Shown here one piece after another: positions 33,053 through 43,361 of a stretch of DNA of 64,000 bases. The notes below the pieces were generated by a model, which saw nothing but the letters and a program-made list of their open reading frames with translations, searched no databases and had not been told where the DNA came from. Position 1 is the stretch's first letter. Every line of letters begins with the position of its first letter. The position numbers were made by a program, and so were the translations under genes. The stretch comes from Dermacentor variabilis (taxonomy: Eukaryota > Arthropoda > Arachnida > Ixodida > Ixodidae): positions 223,024,024-223,088,023 of the forward strand of contig NC_134571.1 of the NCBI RefSeq assembly GCF_050947875.1. Direction: 5' to 3'.

Positions 33053-34005
33053 TTGTTGTTGCATGACTCGTGCCTCGTTCCTGTGTGTGTTGCTTCTCTC
33101 GTGTCCCAAAGGCCTAGATTTGATCGCCGTGTGGTTTCCGTATGTTTTCATCCTCCGTGCTCGACTTTCCTTGCTAGCTGGTTGAAAATTGAGAAGCCTT
33201 GAACGAACGATTTTGATAGCACTGCTTGCGAGAGGTGGTTCTTCAAAGTGGTCATCTATGTCGTGCACGTGAACGAATTTGTAACTTCACTTCCTTTCTC
33301 ACCGATTGGAACGCAAGCTTATCGTCGTGCCGCGGGCTTCGTCACATCTCAGTTCTCCCGCTGTCGTGGTGCTTTCTGAACCTGCAGTTTCGGTTCCTTG
33401 ATGATTCCTCCCACTCATTATTATACGACAGCCTCTGGTGTGCGTGTGGCATCCAAAATGGCGGGTGTTTCGGTGACGGCTGTTGAAGCCTGGCTCCCCT
33501 AATCGTTTCGATGTCCTCCACTGGTGCCGGTACCCGTGCAATCCGAAACATTTGCAAGAAATTCACAAATCAAGAAAACATCCACATTGTCCCGCCAAGG
33601 TTCCAGATACTGAGATTGCCAGTTGATATCCTCTGTCTCATACGCATTTTCTTTTCCTTCAATCCAGCGAGGCTTGAGCATTGGAGGAACCTGGCGAACG
33701 CAATCGCGCCAGCAGCCTTTATGATTTTCTGACACCTACTCGACTTCTACAGCTGTGCACGGCATTGGCTTGTCCTCAACGGCTCCTTAGCGTTCTAGCG
33801 GCTCAGCTTTCCCGTTGTAGAGGCCGTCTTGAATTATGTTCTCATATTCCACATGAAGTGACAACGGTTGCGCGCCTCTGCTTCGTGTTCACCTTCTCCA
33901 CACATATAGTGGGTGACGCTGTCGTCACATTGTTTGTTTCAAGGATAAACTGACCTCAGATACCTCAGGACCTCAGGGACCTCAGGATCAGGTAACAGCA
34001 GAATT
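33053..34005. other. TMTC intron 1, no recognisable gene
   Basis: A 73-codon frame at 33511-33732 (+) (MSSTGAGTRAIRNICKKF...) lacks any motif I know. A short ACCTCAGG(G/A) repeat run lies at 33953-33990, at the border of the RTE LINE. Confidence 0.45.
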
Positions 34006-34009
34006 GTTA

Positions 34010-35405
34010 TAGGATGGTTGGCATATTGTCCTGGAAAAACTGGGCACCCTCTATACGCAATGCCTCATGACTTCGAGCATACCGGAATCTTGGAAGAACG
34101 CTAGCATAATCCTAATCGATAAGAAAGTGGGATGCCAAAGACTTGAAAAATTATAGACCGATCAGCTTACTGTCCGTTGTCTACAAAGTATTTACTAAGT
34201 TAATCGCAAATAGAATCAGGAACACCTTAGATTTCTGTCAACCAAAGGACCAGCCAGGATTCCGTAACGGCTACTCAACAGTAGAACATATTCACACTAT
34301 CAATCAGGTGATAGAGAAATGTGCAGAATATAACCAACCCTTATATATAGCTTTCATTGATTACGAGAAAGCGTTTGATTCAGTCGAAACCTCAACAGTC
34401 ATGGAGGCATTACGGAATCAGGTTGTAGACGAGCCGTATATAAATATACTGAAAGATATCTGTAGCGGCTCCACAGCCACCGCAGTCGTCAATAAAGAAA
34501 GCAACAAAATCTCTATAAAGATAGGCGTCAGGCAGGGAGATACGATCTCTCCAATGCTATTCACAGCGTGTTTGCAGGAGGTATTCAGAGACCTGGATTG
34601 GGAAGAATTGAGGATCAAAGTTAATGGAGAATACCTTAGTAACTTGCCATTCGCTGATGATATTGCCTTGCTTAATAAGTCAGGGGACCAATTGCAATGC
34701 ATGCTCACTGACCTAAAGAGGCAGAGCAGAAGTGTAGGTCTAAGAATTAATCTGCAGAAAACTAAACTAATGTTTAACAGTCTCAGAAGCTAACAGCCGT
34801 TTACGATAGGTAGCGAGGCACTGGAAGTGGTAAAGGAATACATCTACTTAGGACAGGTAGTGACCGCAGATCCGGATCATGGGACTGAAATAATCAGAAG
34901 AATAAGAATGGGCTGGGGTGCGTTTCGCAGGCATTCTCAGATCATGAACTGCAGGTTGCCATTATCTCTCAAGAGAAGAGTGTATAATAGCTGTGCCTTA
35001 CCAGTACACACGTACGGGGCATAAACTTGGAGGCTTACGAAAAGGATTCTACTTAAATTGACGACGACGCAACGAGCTATGGAAAGAAGGATGATAGGTG
35101 TAACGTTAAGGGATAAGAAAAGAGCAGATTGGGTGAGGGAACAAACGCGAGTTAATTACATCTTAGTTGAAATCAAGAAAAAGAAATGGGCATGGGCAGG
35201 ACATGTAATGAGGAGGGAAGATAAGCGATGGTCATTAAGGGATACAGTCTGGATTCCAAGGGAAGGGAAGCGTAGCAGGGTACGGCAGAAAGTTAGGTGG
35301 GCGGATGAGATTAAGAAGTTTGCAGGGACAACATGGTCACAATTAGTACATGACCGGGGTGGTTGGAGAAGTATGGGAGAGGCCTCTGCCCTGCAGTGGG
35401 CGTAA
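34010..35405 (+). pseudogene. 5'-truncated RTE-type LINE reverse transcriptase
   Basis: The RT begins at IPESWKNASIILIDKK. A frameshift near 34128 leads to LKNYRPISLLSVVYKVF, FIDYEKAFDSVET, GVRQGDTISPMLFTACL and LPFADDIALL. A TAA at about 34791 and a TAA near 35022 interrupt the frame, which otherwise runs to LQWA and stop at 35403-35405. The C-terminal HVMRREDKR region and GGWRSMGEA are shared with the copies at 22505 and 45370. The endonuclease domain is missing. It lies in TMTC intron 1 in the sense direction, ending 330 bases before exon 2. Confidence 0.9.
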
Positions 35406-35734
35406 CCAGGCTGATGAGGTGTATTGAGCGCATCGGAGTGGGCGTCGCAGTGTGTACAATATCGCGAGTTTATAAGACGTACGGAAACGTTGATAAATGA
35501 GAGTGTGCAAAGTCGCCCGTGAGGCACGCGCGCGCAGCTGTCGAGTCGTGAGAATCATCACATTCTTACTTAGTACGCGTACTTTGAGGGTTAGCGGTGC
35601 TAAGCTGTGGCCTAGTTCTTTTTCTTGCTACGCTTATTGTCGCCTAATAATGCACTTCATTTCGACTAATGCGCACGTATGTGTAGCCTAATTTCGGCGT
35701 CCCTCGTCTGACCGTTGGCCAAACGCGGTTGCAG

Positions 35735-35871
35735 GAGCAGAGCCACAAGTCCTACCGGCCGCTCTGCGTGCTCACCTTCCGGCTCAATTACTGGCTGCAC
35801 GAGCTGCGCCCCATGGGATACCACGTGGGCAACGTGCTTCTCCACTCGCTGGTCGGCGTGCTCTTCCTCAG
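35735..35871 (+). CDS. TMTC: TMTC-family protein, second coding exon in window
   Basis: The acceptor TTGCAG ends at 35734 and the donor GTGAGC starts at 35872. The 137 bases encode 45 residues plus two bases: EQSHKSYRPLCVLTFRLNYW, then LHELRPMGYHVGNVLLHSLV and GVLFL. SHKSYRPL..LTF is the hallmark of the TMTC family. It follows the luminal FDD loop and leads into the second membrane segment. Phase 0 entry matches the exon ending at 24306. The last two bases AG join the first G of the exon at 44452 to make one Arg codon. Confidence 0.93.
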
Positions 35872-37096
35872 GTGAGCCACTCGCCAGAGACCTTGTCACC
35901 GGACAATGGCTCACAATGCCCAAAAAGCAGGTAATCATGCAACGGTGCTTGTTTAGTGAATACTGTCATAGCCAACCAAGAATATTACAGCATGGGTGAG
36001 AGCCAAAGAAATTCCACCATTGAAAAGATGGCGAAAATGAAAAGAATTTTGGTATAACTTCTAAAATGCATAGAAAACGCGAAAGGCAAAAGAACCCTTT
36101 CTTGTGTTTTTTTTTTCTTTTTTTTTCTTTTTGAAATTTCAGATTGGAGTGGGGGGGGTTTCGTCCCTAATAATAGTTGTGATAATGACCCTATAGCCAT
36201 TGGCACCTACCAACTCGGTGGGATCGGCCAAGAATTCAGCGGATGATAGACATCTGTTAGGGGTACACCTTCCGAAAAATTTGATTATGATAAATAAGTA
36301 GAACCAAATAGAATATAGAGGCAACTTCCCTAAAAATGTTGGGAATTGCAATAAAGACGTTTCTGTAGCTCAAAGCGGTCCCATGGAAACAATGGCTGTT
36401 GGATTTGATGAAAGCCCAAGGCTACGAAACGTAATTTCAGAACGTTTTCATTGTCTGGGTACTCGAACATGAAAAAAAAAGAACAAAAAAGCTCAATATA
36501 TGAACGTACAGGGCTACAGCAGCACTAAGCAAAAGGCAATTATGAGTATTCCCAGCTATGATCTGTACCAACTAGCAGGATAAGTCAAGAACCGGGTAAT
36601 AGGAGGAACCATAGAAGCAGCGAGTAGCATGCAAGAGAAAAAAGTGGGCATGGAATCCCAATGATGCTAAGCTCAGAGAGCATACTACATGAATTAAAAA
36701 GCTCCTGTAGAGTTGCGCATAGTGCTGGTGGACTAAATAATCAGGGATAAGAAGAGTTGAAAGACCACTGAGTGGAAAAAGGAAGGCAACCTAAAAACAA
36801 TTTTACTTAGCTTATAAAATTAAACATAGCACACGCTTCTCTCTAGCTATAGCCGAGATCCGAAGCTCACAGAAAGCATAAAACAGAAACTTCAGCGTGA
36901 GCCAAAATCACGAAATGGAAACTTTTTGTGTGGATCTAAGACGGGGGGATGGAAATTTCGATGTTGATTTAATTTCATGAGAGATGAGACACCTCCAGAC
37001 CAGTTCTTCCCTAGTAAAGCTTTAAGGGAGGTATGCGGCATCGTAATATTTGGGAGCGTTTCTTTCTGGTACACCTTGAAGCAGCTGCTCATTGCA
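35872..37096. other. start of TMTC intron 2, no recognisable gene
   Basis: AT-rich, with T-runs near 36107-36130. A 93-codon frame at 36892-37173 (-) contains NQHRNFHPPVLDPHKKFPF, which I cannot assign. Confidence 0.5.
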
Positions 37097-37131
37097 TATA
37101 TATGCATATATATATATATATATATATATAT
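37097..37131. repeat. (TA)n microsatellite
   Basis: Alternating TA run of about 35 bases with one GC interruption. It is followed by GGTCACGAGCTCTGACATG, which also borders (in inverse) the TA run at 41942. Confidence 0.9.
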
Positions 37132-37251
37132 GGTCACGAGCTCTGACATGAACCGCGGCTGCCGCGCAGACAACCAGGTGGAAGAAAGAAGAGAACGTCG
37201 TTAGTCAAGCTGCCGCGGGACCGCTCTCAAAAACGCGCCTATCAACCAGAT

Positions 37252-38451
37252 TCATCGGGTACTTTCTTCTCCAAAGTAGGTCTTCTGGGCGGTGCATCGG
37301 TCCTCTCGGAAGTGGCTTCCTGAAGTGGAGTCTCCTGGCCACTGAGTGCGCAGTGTACGACCTCTAGACCGCATAGTCGGCGCTAATGATCCCTGGTTCG
37401 ATGCTCGGGGTCGTGTAGAGTACCTAGCTATATGACCAGGCATGCCGCAGAAGTAACACACTGGCAAAGGGCGAACTTCAGAATGCGGAGTGAAGTATTC
37501 TGCCGAAGACATCAGTTGAGGGTAACGAGGCTCTTCCCCTTGAAAGTCGTAGGTAGCGGCAAGTCTTCGTGGACGAAAGTTGCGGGGGCGTGGATCAAAA
37601 CGTAGATTTGGCGATTCATTGCGTGGTGGTTCGGTCGTAATGTAATGCGGTTCGTCTCTGGAGCCGTTAAGATCCGCGACGTTCACCGAGTGGTTCCAAG
37701 TAGCCGAAGGGGGTTCCCAAAGAGTGTCTCGGAAAACGGAGGAGCTGCAACGTGGCGCCGCGTAACGTGCCTGTTCGTCATGGCGCTGGAGGTCCTCGCG
37801 GACTATCTGGCGGATGGCGGACGAAAGGTCTGGGAGCGGAGGACTCGTGTCAACACTCGCTGCAGTCGTTACGTTGGCCAGCCATCCAAACTTTGGTGTA
37901 ATTCGGCGAGCCTTCAGCGCCTCGCACGTACGGCAGTGCCGTATCCGTTCTGATACACTGTTCAAGTTCTTTTTACCAATGAGGAAGTTGTACACGTCTT
38001 CCGCTATTCCGTTTACGACGTGCACCACTTTTCCTCTGTCATTTGAGGGTTGACGGTTCGGGACAGCTTCAAAAATTTCTTCGATATTGGTAGTGCAAGT
38101 CTCGCCGGGTACCTGAGCTCTCTGGGCTAATGTGAATTCCGCACGTTTCTTCTTTGCGTCCGAGTCACCGAAACACATCTTGATCTCCTCAACGAAGCGT
38201 GTCCATGTAGTTAGCATGTCCGCATGGTTGTCCTACCATTCCAACGCCGTGCTGGCCAAGAAGAAAACAACGTTCCTAAGCTGAGTGGCAGTGTTCCAGT
38301 TATTGTGTTGGCTTATCCTTTCGTAATGGGTTAACCACTCGTCCACATCTTCCTCTGCCTTCGCCAAGAACGTGCGTGGCTCTCGGTAGGGCTGGATAGG
38401 GACTGGGCTCGCCAAGGCACTGCTGGTGAGAGTATTTTGCTGTGTGGCCAT
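37252..38451 (-). pseudogene. gypsy gag with CCHC-like knuckle, one internal stop
   Basis: On the minus strand gag starts MATQQNTLTSSALASPVPI. It shows the capsid pattern EEDVDEWLTHYERISQHNNW and is stopped by TAG at 38233-38235 inside STALEW-DNHADMLTTW. The same frame then continues for 320 residues (TRFVEEIKMCFGD) to 37252. The knuckle reads CYFCGMPGHIARYS; the last metal-binding Cys is Ser, another sign of decay. It differs in sequence from the gag at 18887. Upstream it is fused in frame to RT sequence of another gypsy piece. Confidence 0.85.
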
Positions 38452-38534
38452 GATTGAGCTCGACGGCGAAAGTCCGACGAAGTGACGGCCTCGGCGTAGC
38501 TCTTCTGTTGGTGGCTCCGTTGTAGGTCGTGGGA

Positions 38535-38999
38535 GCTGGCGAAACGATGAGTCGGAATCTGCAGTCCACTCAAAGGGAACGCCTTTTTGGAGAAGGCGTG
38601 TTAAGGGATAAGCCATGTCAGCAAACCGGGGAATGAGTCAGCGAAAGTAGGAGCACGAGCCCAAGAAACTTTTTAACTGCTTGACAGAGTTGGGTACCTG
38701 AAATGCTTCTACGGCCGCAGTCTTTTGTGGATCTGGTCGGATGCCTTCTTTAGCGGCCTGTTGTCTTAGCGCAAAAGTTTGTCGTTCCCCAAAACGGCTT
38801 TTTTTTTTCATTGGGCACAAGACCCGCTTTCTCCAAACTGTTCAAGACCAAGTCCAAACGTTTGTTGTGCTCACTAAACGTTCGCCCGAAGATCACAACG
38901 TCGTCTAGGTAACACATGCAAACTTCCAATTTTAAGCCGCGTAATATCGTGTCCATGAACCTTTCGAACGTTGCGGGCGCGTTACACAACCCGAAAGGC
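38535..38999 (-). pseudogene. gypsy reverse transcriptase, second half
   Basis: The minus strand reads MPFGLCNAPATFERFMDTIL, then CYLDDVVIFGRTFSEH (catalytic YLDD) and AFQVPNSVKQLKSFLGSCSY. It ends LLQKGVPFEWTADSDSSF at the connection to RNase H. A slip in the T-run at 38801-38809 shifts the frame. The first half of the same RT lies at 41202-41935, and the 2.2 kb between them is an inserted Bel/Pao element. At about 38535 the frame passes without a stop into the leader of the gag at 38451. Confidence 0.88.
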
Positions 39000-39004
39000 A
39001 TCAC

Positions 39005-39457
39005 TATGCTGGCCTCGCGGATCGCACTTGACGGGATCAAAGCGTCCGCTGTCCAGCTAAATTACGGGTCGAACGCAGTTGAACATTTAAAACAAAGTTT
39101 AATTACACTGAGAAGGTCAAAAAAGCAAGTTAAAAATACACAACACGTTCAGTTTTAGCCCCGTAAAAAAGTGGTCCGGTCTCTATGACCGGTGGGGCGA
39201 GTCTGCCCGTCCCGCGCTTTTCCAACCGCGGTTTCCATGTCCGTCGCCGCCCCCAGGCCCGGGAAACAACACTCGACAGCCTGAAACGTCGTCACTGGGT
39301 CACTTCCAGGAACCGAACGGAGGGAGCGGGGTCCTTTCTTTCGCGCACAGCTCGGAGTCCGCGGGGGCCAGTGAAAGAGAAAGCAATAAAAGTTAGGAAG
39401 GCTCGCTTCCCTCTTGAAAGAAAAGTCTGGCCGTGCATTCGCGATGCGCACAGAACA
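39005..39457 (-). repeat. 3' LTR of the Bel/Pao element (453 bp)
   Basis: The minus strand begins TGTTCTGTGCGCATCGCG and ends ...GCCAGCATA at the target duplication. AATAAA-type signal: GCAATAAAAG on the plus strand near 39383 lies in the wrong sense, so the polyadenylation site is unclear. The first 218 bases match 41196-40979. Confidence 0.8.
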
Positions 39458-39506
39458 CTCCCCGTCTGGTGTCTTTCGTTGTTAAGACGCCACCACTATA
39501 TCACGG

Positions 39507-40733
39507 TCACAGCAAACGCACAACTTCTGTTGTTGGTCGGAAGAATGTTTTCACAACCCCGTCTTTGGCTGTTTTCACCTCGACCTTGCGCACCCTTCCA
39601 TCTGCGCTGGGCAGGCTTCGCGTAATCACTCCGACGGGCCAGTCGTTGCGGGTCGCTTCTTTATCCCTGAGCAGAACGACGTCGCCTTCTTTGAGGTCGG
39701 GTTTTGCTGCTTGCCATTTTCGGTGTTGCTGCAAAGTAGTGACATACGTTGTGCGCCAGCGCTTCCAGAACTCGTCAGCCAGGTTTTGCACGAGACGCCA
39801 ATGCCGTTTGTATAGGTTGCTTGTATCTAACTGCCCAGTTGTTACAGATGCGCTTCCGTGTTTTTGGGTTAAGAGTGTCGCCGGAGTTAGGATTGTGGGA
39901 TCTTCGGGGTCAGACGAAGTAGGAGTTATGGGCCTGGCATTAATGATGGCCGCCACTTCTGCCAAAAAGGTTGCAAGAATGTCATGGGTGAGTCGTTGAT
40001 GACGTGACTGCATGAGCATTGAGTCAAGAATGCGGCGTGCAATGCCGATCATCCGCTCCCACGCACCGCCCATATGGGACGCGTGCGGTGGATTGAATAT
40101 CCATTTGCAGCCGTTTCCGCTGAGGAACTTGCCTATTTGTGAGCGATGAATGCCCTCTGCGCTGATTCCAAGTTCTCTGCAAGCTCCGATAAAATTGGTC
40201 CCACAGTCAGAGCGTATTAGCTTGATGGGCCCTCGCATTGCTAGGAACATTCGGAAGGCATTAATGAAACTCGACGTATCCATTGATTCGATCAGCTCAA
40301 TGTGCACTGCGCGAATGCTTAAGCAAGTGAACATGACTGCCCAGCGCTTGCTGTTTGCAACACCACCTCTCGTTCGGCGAGAGGCAATCATCCAGGGACC
40401 GAAAACATCGATTCCAACATTCGTGAAAGGAGGATCTGTGCTGATTCGGTCTGCCGGAAGGTCAGCCATCTTCTGGTCGTGAAAGCGCCCTCGCAGCTTC
40501 TTGCATGAAATGCATGCTTGCAGCACGGATGAGATGCACCTTTTACCTCCGACGATCCAATACCCAGCAGCTCGTACGGCTCCTTCTGTGAAGTGTCGGC
40601 CCTGGTGTTGCACGCATTCATGGTGGTGGCGCACGAGAAGCGTCGCCACATGGTGCCGACCCGGCAATAAGAGAGGGTGCTTCTCGTCGTCTGGAAGGTC
40701 GCTTCTGTTCAAGCGGCCGCCGACGCGGATCAA
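39507..40733 (-). CDS. Bel/Pao pol C-terminal half: integrase
   Basis: The open frame has 408 codons from MIRVGGRLNRSDLPDDEKHP. It includes an HHCC zinc-binding N-terminus (HHHECVQHQG...CISCKK). The integrase core has VGIDVFGPW (Asp), IRSDCGTNFIGACRE (Asp) and HMGGAWERMI (Glu). It closes with the Pao-type C-terminal domain (FWKRWRTTYVTTLQQHRKW, EGDVVLLRDKE). Integrase would join element cDNA to the host genome. Pol sequence continues upstream of the Met (KNASQGEVAPVEVF, DPFLDANGL) to 40979 but with a TAG after IQRGE near 40793, so the original pol frame is broken. It stops 50 bases before the 3' LTR. Confidence 0.92.
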   Translation of the reverse strand: MIRVGGRLNRSDLPDDEKHPLLLPGRHHVATLLVRHHHECVQHQGRHFTEGAVRAAGYWIVGGKRCISSVLQACISCKKLRGRFHDQKMADLPADRISTDPPFTNVGIDVFGPWMIASRRTRGGVANSKRWAVMFTCLSIRAVHIELIESMDTSSFINAFRMFLAMRGPIKLIRSDCGTNFIGACRELGISAEGIHRSQIGKFLSGNGCKWIFNPPHASHMGGAWERMIGIARRILDSMLMQSRHQRLTHDILATFLAEVAAIINARPITPTSSDPEDPTILTPATLLTQKHGSASVTTGQLDTSNLYKRHWRLVQNLADEFWKRWRTTYVTTLQQHRKWQAAKPDLKEGDVVLLRDKEATRNDWPVGVITRSLPSADGRVRKVEVKTAKDGVVKTFFRPTTEVVRLL

Positions 40734-40978
40734 GCCGTTGGCGTCTAAGAATGGGTCAAGCCTTCGAAGCGAGCTTGTCTTGTGAACCTACTCTCCTCTC
40801 TGGATACAGCATATCTCTTCATAAAATGCGTCCTGCTGTACTGCGCGAGTGATGACGAGCCTGGCTTTGCAGAACACCTCAACGGGAGCTACCTCTCCTT
40901 GTGATGCGTTCTTTGCGCGATGGGCAACCTGGATCAGACTTGCTACAGCACGAGTGAGAGATTTCCAGTTCGAGAACC

Positions 40979-41196
40979 TCCGTCGCCGCCCCCAGGCCCG
41001 GGAAACAACACTCGACAGCCTGAAGCGTCGTCACTGGGTCACTTTCAGAAACAGAACAGAGGGAGCGGGTCCTTTCTCTCGCGCACAGCTCGGAGTCCGC
41101 GGGGGGTCAGTGGAAGAGAAAGCAATAAAAGTAAGGAAGGCTCGCTTCCCTCTTGAAAGAAAAGTCTGGCCGTGCATTCGCGATGCGCACAGAACA
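40979..41196 (-). repeat. 5' LTR of the Bel/Pao element, truncated
   Basis: The 218 bases correspond to 39457-39239 with a few substitutions and small indels. At 40979 the LTR stops and pol coding sequence (NWKSLTRAVASLIQVAH) begins without the rest of the LTR, leader, gag or RT. That marks one deletion joining the LTR to mid-pol. Confidence 0.88.
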
Positions 41197-41201
41197 ATCA
41201 C

Positions 41202-41935
41202 ATTAAACTCAAATAGACCGTCGGGCGTTACAGATGCTGTCTTTTCTCTGTCGTCCTTGTGTATAGGAATTTGCCAATAACCTGACCGTAAATCAATAGA
41301 GGAAAAGTAAGATGCCGCAAAAAGACAGTCGATGGCGTCGTCAATTCGTGGGAGCGGATATATATCTTTCTCAGTATTGGTGTTTAGGCGACGATAATAA
41401 ACGCAGAACCGCCACGTAGCGTCTTCTTCACATCACGGGGGCTGCCCAAGGACTAGATGATTCTCGACTGACGCCTTTGCATAGCATTTCTTGGACTTGA
41501 TCGCTGATTATCTTGCGTTCTGACGGGGACACACGCTAGTGTTTTTGTCGGATTGGCTGGGCGGCTCCTGTGTTGATGCAGGGACGAGTTCTGGACGCAG
41601 GAATCGATGGCGGGCCATCGTGCTGCGCAAAGTCGAATACCGAGGTGTGTTTTGTAAGCAGGGCCATCAACACTCGACGCTCGTGATCACTGAGTGATTT
41701 ATGAATCATGGAAAGTATCTTTGAGCTCCCGGGGCTCGAGACACCGGTTGCTCTTCCATCGGGTAGCTCTGTAACTGCCGCCACCGATACGGGCGAGTCT
41801 TCCCGAAACGTGGCAATCTTTAGGCCTTGAGGTAGCACTGCCGCTTCAGTGGAACAGTTTAGCACCCACAGCTCCGCGCATCCATTGGTCACTGAGACCA
41901 CGCAGTGCGGAAATGACACGTCCATGACAGAGCTC
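41202..41935 (-). pseudogene. gypsy pol: protease-RT linker and first half of RT
   Basis: The minus strand reads ELWVLNCSTEAAVLPQGLKI, then FDFAQHDGPPSIPASRTRP, and a TAG at 41536-41538. In the same region the RT start follows (SPSERKIISDQVQEMLCKGV), a second stop or shift lies near 41445, and the RT core continues (WRFCVYYRRLNTNTEKDIYP, SSIDLRSGYWQIPIHKDD). It ends FEFNV at the Bel/Pao insertion. At least one nonsense and one frameshift mutation are present. It continues at 38999. Confidence 0.85.
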
Positions 41936-41938
41936 GTG

Positions 41939-41940
<2 letters not shown>

Positions 41941-41996
<56 letters not shown>
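41941..41996. repeat. (TA)n microsatellite
   Basis: About 55 bases of alternating TA between the gypsy pol piece and a SINE 3' portion. Confidence 0.95.
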
Positions 41997-41997
<1 letters not shown>

Positions 41998-42192
41998 GTT
42001 GTGGGTTCGGTTCCCACCTGCGGCAAGTTGTTTCTTCATCCACTTTACTTTCCATTAATTTATCGTTTCATTACTTCATTTATTAGCACAAGTAATTTCC
42101 CCCTATGTTGTCCTTGGTGTCAGTGTTTTTTGGCTTCTTATGATATGACTAATAAAAATCGGGCCCCTCCGTTAACCCCCTTTCTTCTCGTT
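41997..42192 (+). mobile_element. tRNA-derived SINE, truncated copy
   Basis: It starts inside the tRNA-like head at GTTGTGGGTTCGGTTCCCACC (B box) and continues through AAGTTGTTTCTTCATCCACTTT to CCCTTTCTTCTCGTTGA. It is nearly identical to 42460-42660. Confidence 0.85.
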
Positions 42193-42203
42193 GATTACAT
42201 AAC

Positions 42204-42658
42204 GAGGGTCCCGAATCCGGCAACATTGATGCCTTTAGGTAGCATATGCGGGTTTATTGACCAGTTGCCTTCGCCCAAAAAGATCACCTTCTCGTGACGC
42301 CTGCGGCATGAAGGACGTTCCACGTCCGCCGCCAAGGTCTGTGAGTGGCGGCGCTGGCTAACACTCCCAGGGTTCTACTAGGACACATAAATATCCAAGA
42401 AAGTGGATGGGAAAACAGCGCCGCGGTAGCTCGATTGGTAGAGCATCGCACGCGAAATGCGAAGGTTGTGGGTTCGGTTCCCACCTGCGGCAAGTTGTTT
42501 CTTCATCCACTTTAATTTCCATTAATTTATCGTTTCATTACTTCATTTATTAGCACAAGTAATTTTCCCTTATGTTGTCCTTGGTGTCAGTGTTTGTTGG
42601 CTTCTTATGATATGACTAATAAAAATCGGGCCCCTCGGTTAACCCCCTTTCTTCTCGT

Positions 42659-42660
<2 letters not shown>
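42204..42660 (+). mobile_element. tRNA-derived SINE with well-formed tRNA-like domain
   Basis: The tRNA-like part at 42420-42491 has a 7-bp acceptor pairing (GCCGCGG with CTGCGGC, one G-T), a D arm GCTCGATTGGTAGAGC, an anticodon-like hairpin TCGCA-CGCGAAA-TGCGA and a T arm TGTGGGTTCGGTTCCCACC. Base 33 of the loop is not T, and the sequence runs on into a conserved body, so it is a SINE, not a tRNA gene. It ends at a (TA)n tract. The structure resembles the Ruka SINE known from ixodid ticks, from memory. The 5' border near 42204 is uncertain. Confidence 0.8.

Positions 42661-42728
<68 letters not shown>
42660..42728. repeat. (TA)n microsatellite
   Basis: About 68 bases of alternating TA directly after the SINE end CTTCTCGTTGA, as with the tract at 41941. 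Confidence 0.95.
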
Positions 42729-42733
<5 letters not shown>

Positions 42734-42938
42734 AACGGTATCTTACATTGCCTTGGTGGCTGATAAGAGCACCGCGCTTGTAAGCGATAATTTGATACCG
42801 TCACTCTCAGACTTTTTTCTTTGCTGAGACAGCAAGCCGCAGCAGGCAAAACATGGATCACATGCTCATAGAGGGACGCTCAGGCTACTGTCGCATTTAA
42901 TTCACTCGTAAGTATAACCAGCGGTGGGAGAGTGGTTC

Positions 42939-43361
42939 GTGTTGTATCAGTAGCAGTAGTGCCTTATACGACAGTGGCACGTAACCAAGTGGGATTCGTC
43001 AAAAATCGTATAGCACACTTATAAATTTAAGTATATTTAAACAACAGTAATCTAACGGAATCGTCTGAAGCGTACGAACGTAATGTATGAATTTGCCCTT
43101 TCATTGAAATGGTCGCAATGTTTATGAGGGTTTTGCAAAAGTGTCTCCCCGTGTTGTTTCAGTAGCAGTAGTGCCTTAGCGACTGCGGCACGCAACCAGG
43201 TGGGATTCATCAAAAATCGAATAGCACAATTATAAACTCAAGTATATTTAAACATAAAAGTAATCGTACGGAATCGTCCAAAGCGTACGAACGTAATGTA
43301 TGAATTTGCCCTTTAATTGAAATGGTTGCAATGTTTACGAGGGTTTCGCAGAAGTCCTGCT
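42939..43361. repeat. tandem duplication of a 212-bp unit
   Basis: GTGTTGTATCAGTAGCAGTAGTGCC at 42939 recurs as GTGTTGTTTCAGTAGCAGTAGTGCC at 43151. Similarity continues for the whole unit (AAAAATCG.ATAGCAC, GCGTACGAACGTAATG, TGAATTTGCCCTT). The copies differ by roughly one base in ten and a few indels, so the duplication is old. No coding content is seen. Confidence 0.9.

Larger units (their letters stand above)
39005..41196 (-). mobile_element. Bel/Pao LTR retrotransposon, internally deleted, inserted in gypsy RT
   Basis: The host sequence ATCAC is present on both sides (39000-39004 and 41197-41201), a 5-bp target duplication. The interrupted RT reading resumes exactly across it. Minus-strand order: truncated 5' LTR (41196-40979), the middle of pol directly joined to it, integrase, purine tract GACGGGGAG before 39457, then full 3' LTR (39457-39005). 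The gag, protease and RT are missing. The two LTRs share about 218 bases with only a few differences. Confidence 0.92.

Noticed and set aside
42420..42491. Well-folding tRNA-like sequence
   Set aside because: It has acceptor, D and T arms, but base 33 is not T and the sequence continues into a body repeated at 41997-42192. It is a SINE head, not a tRNA gene.
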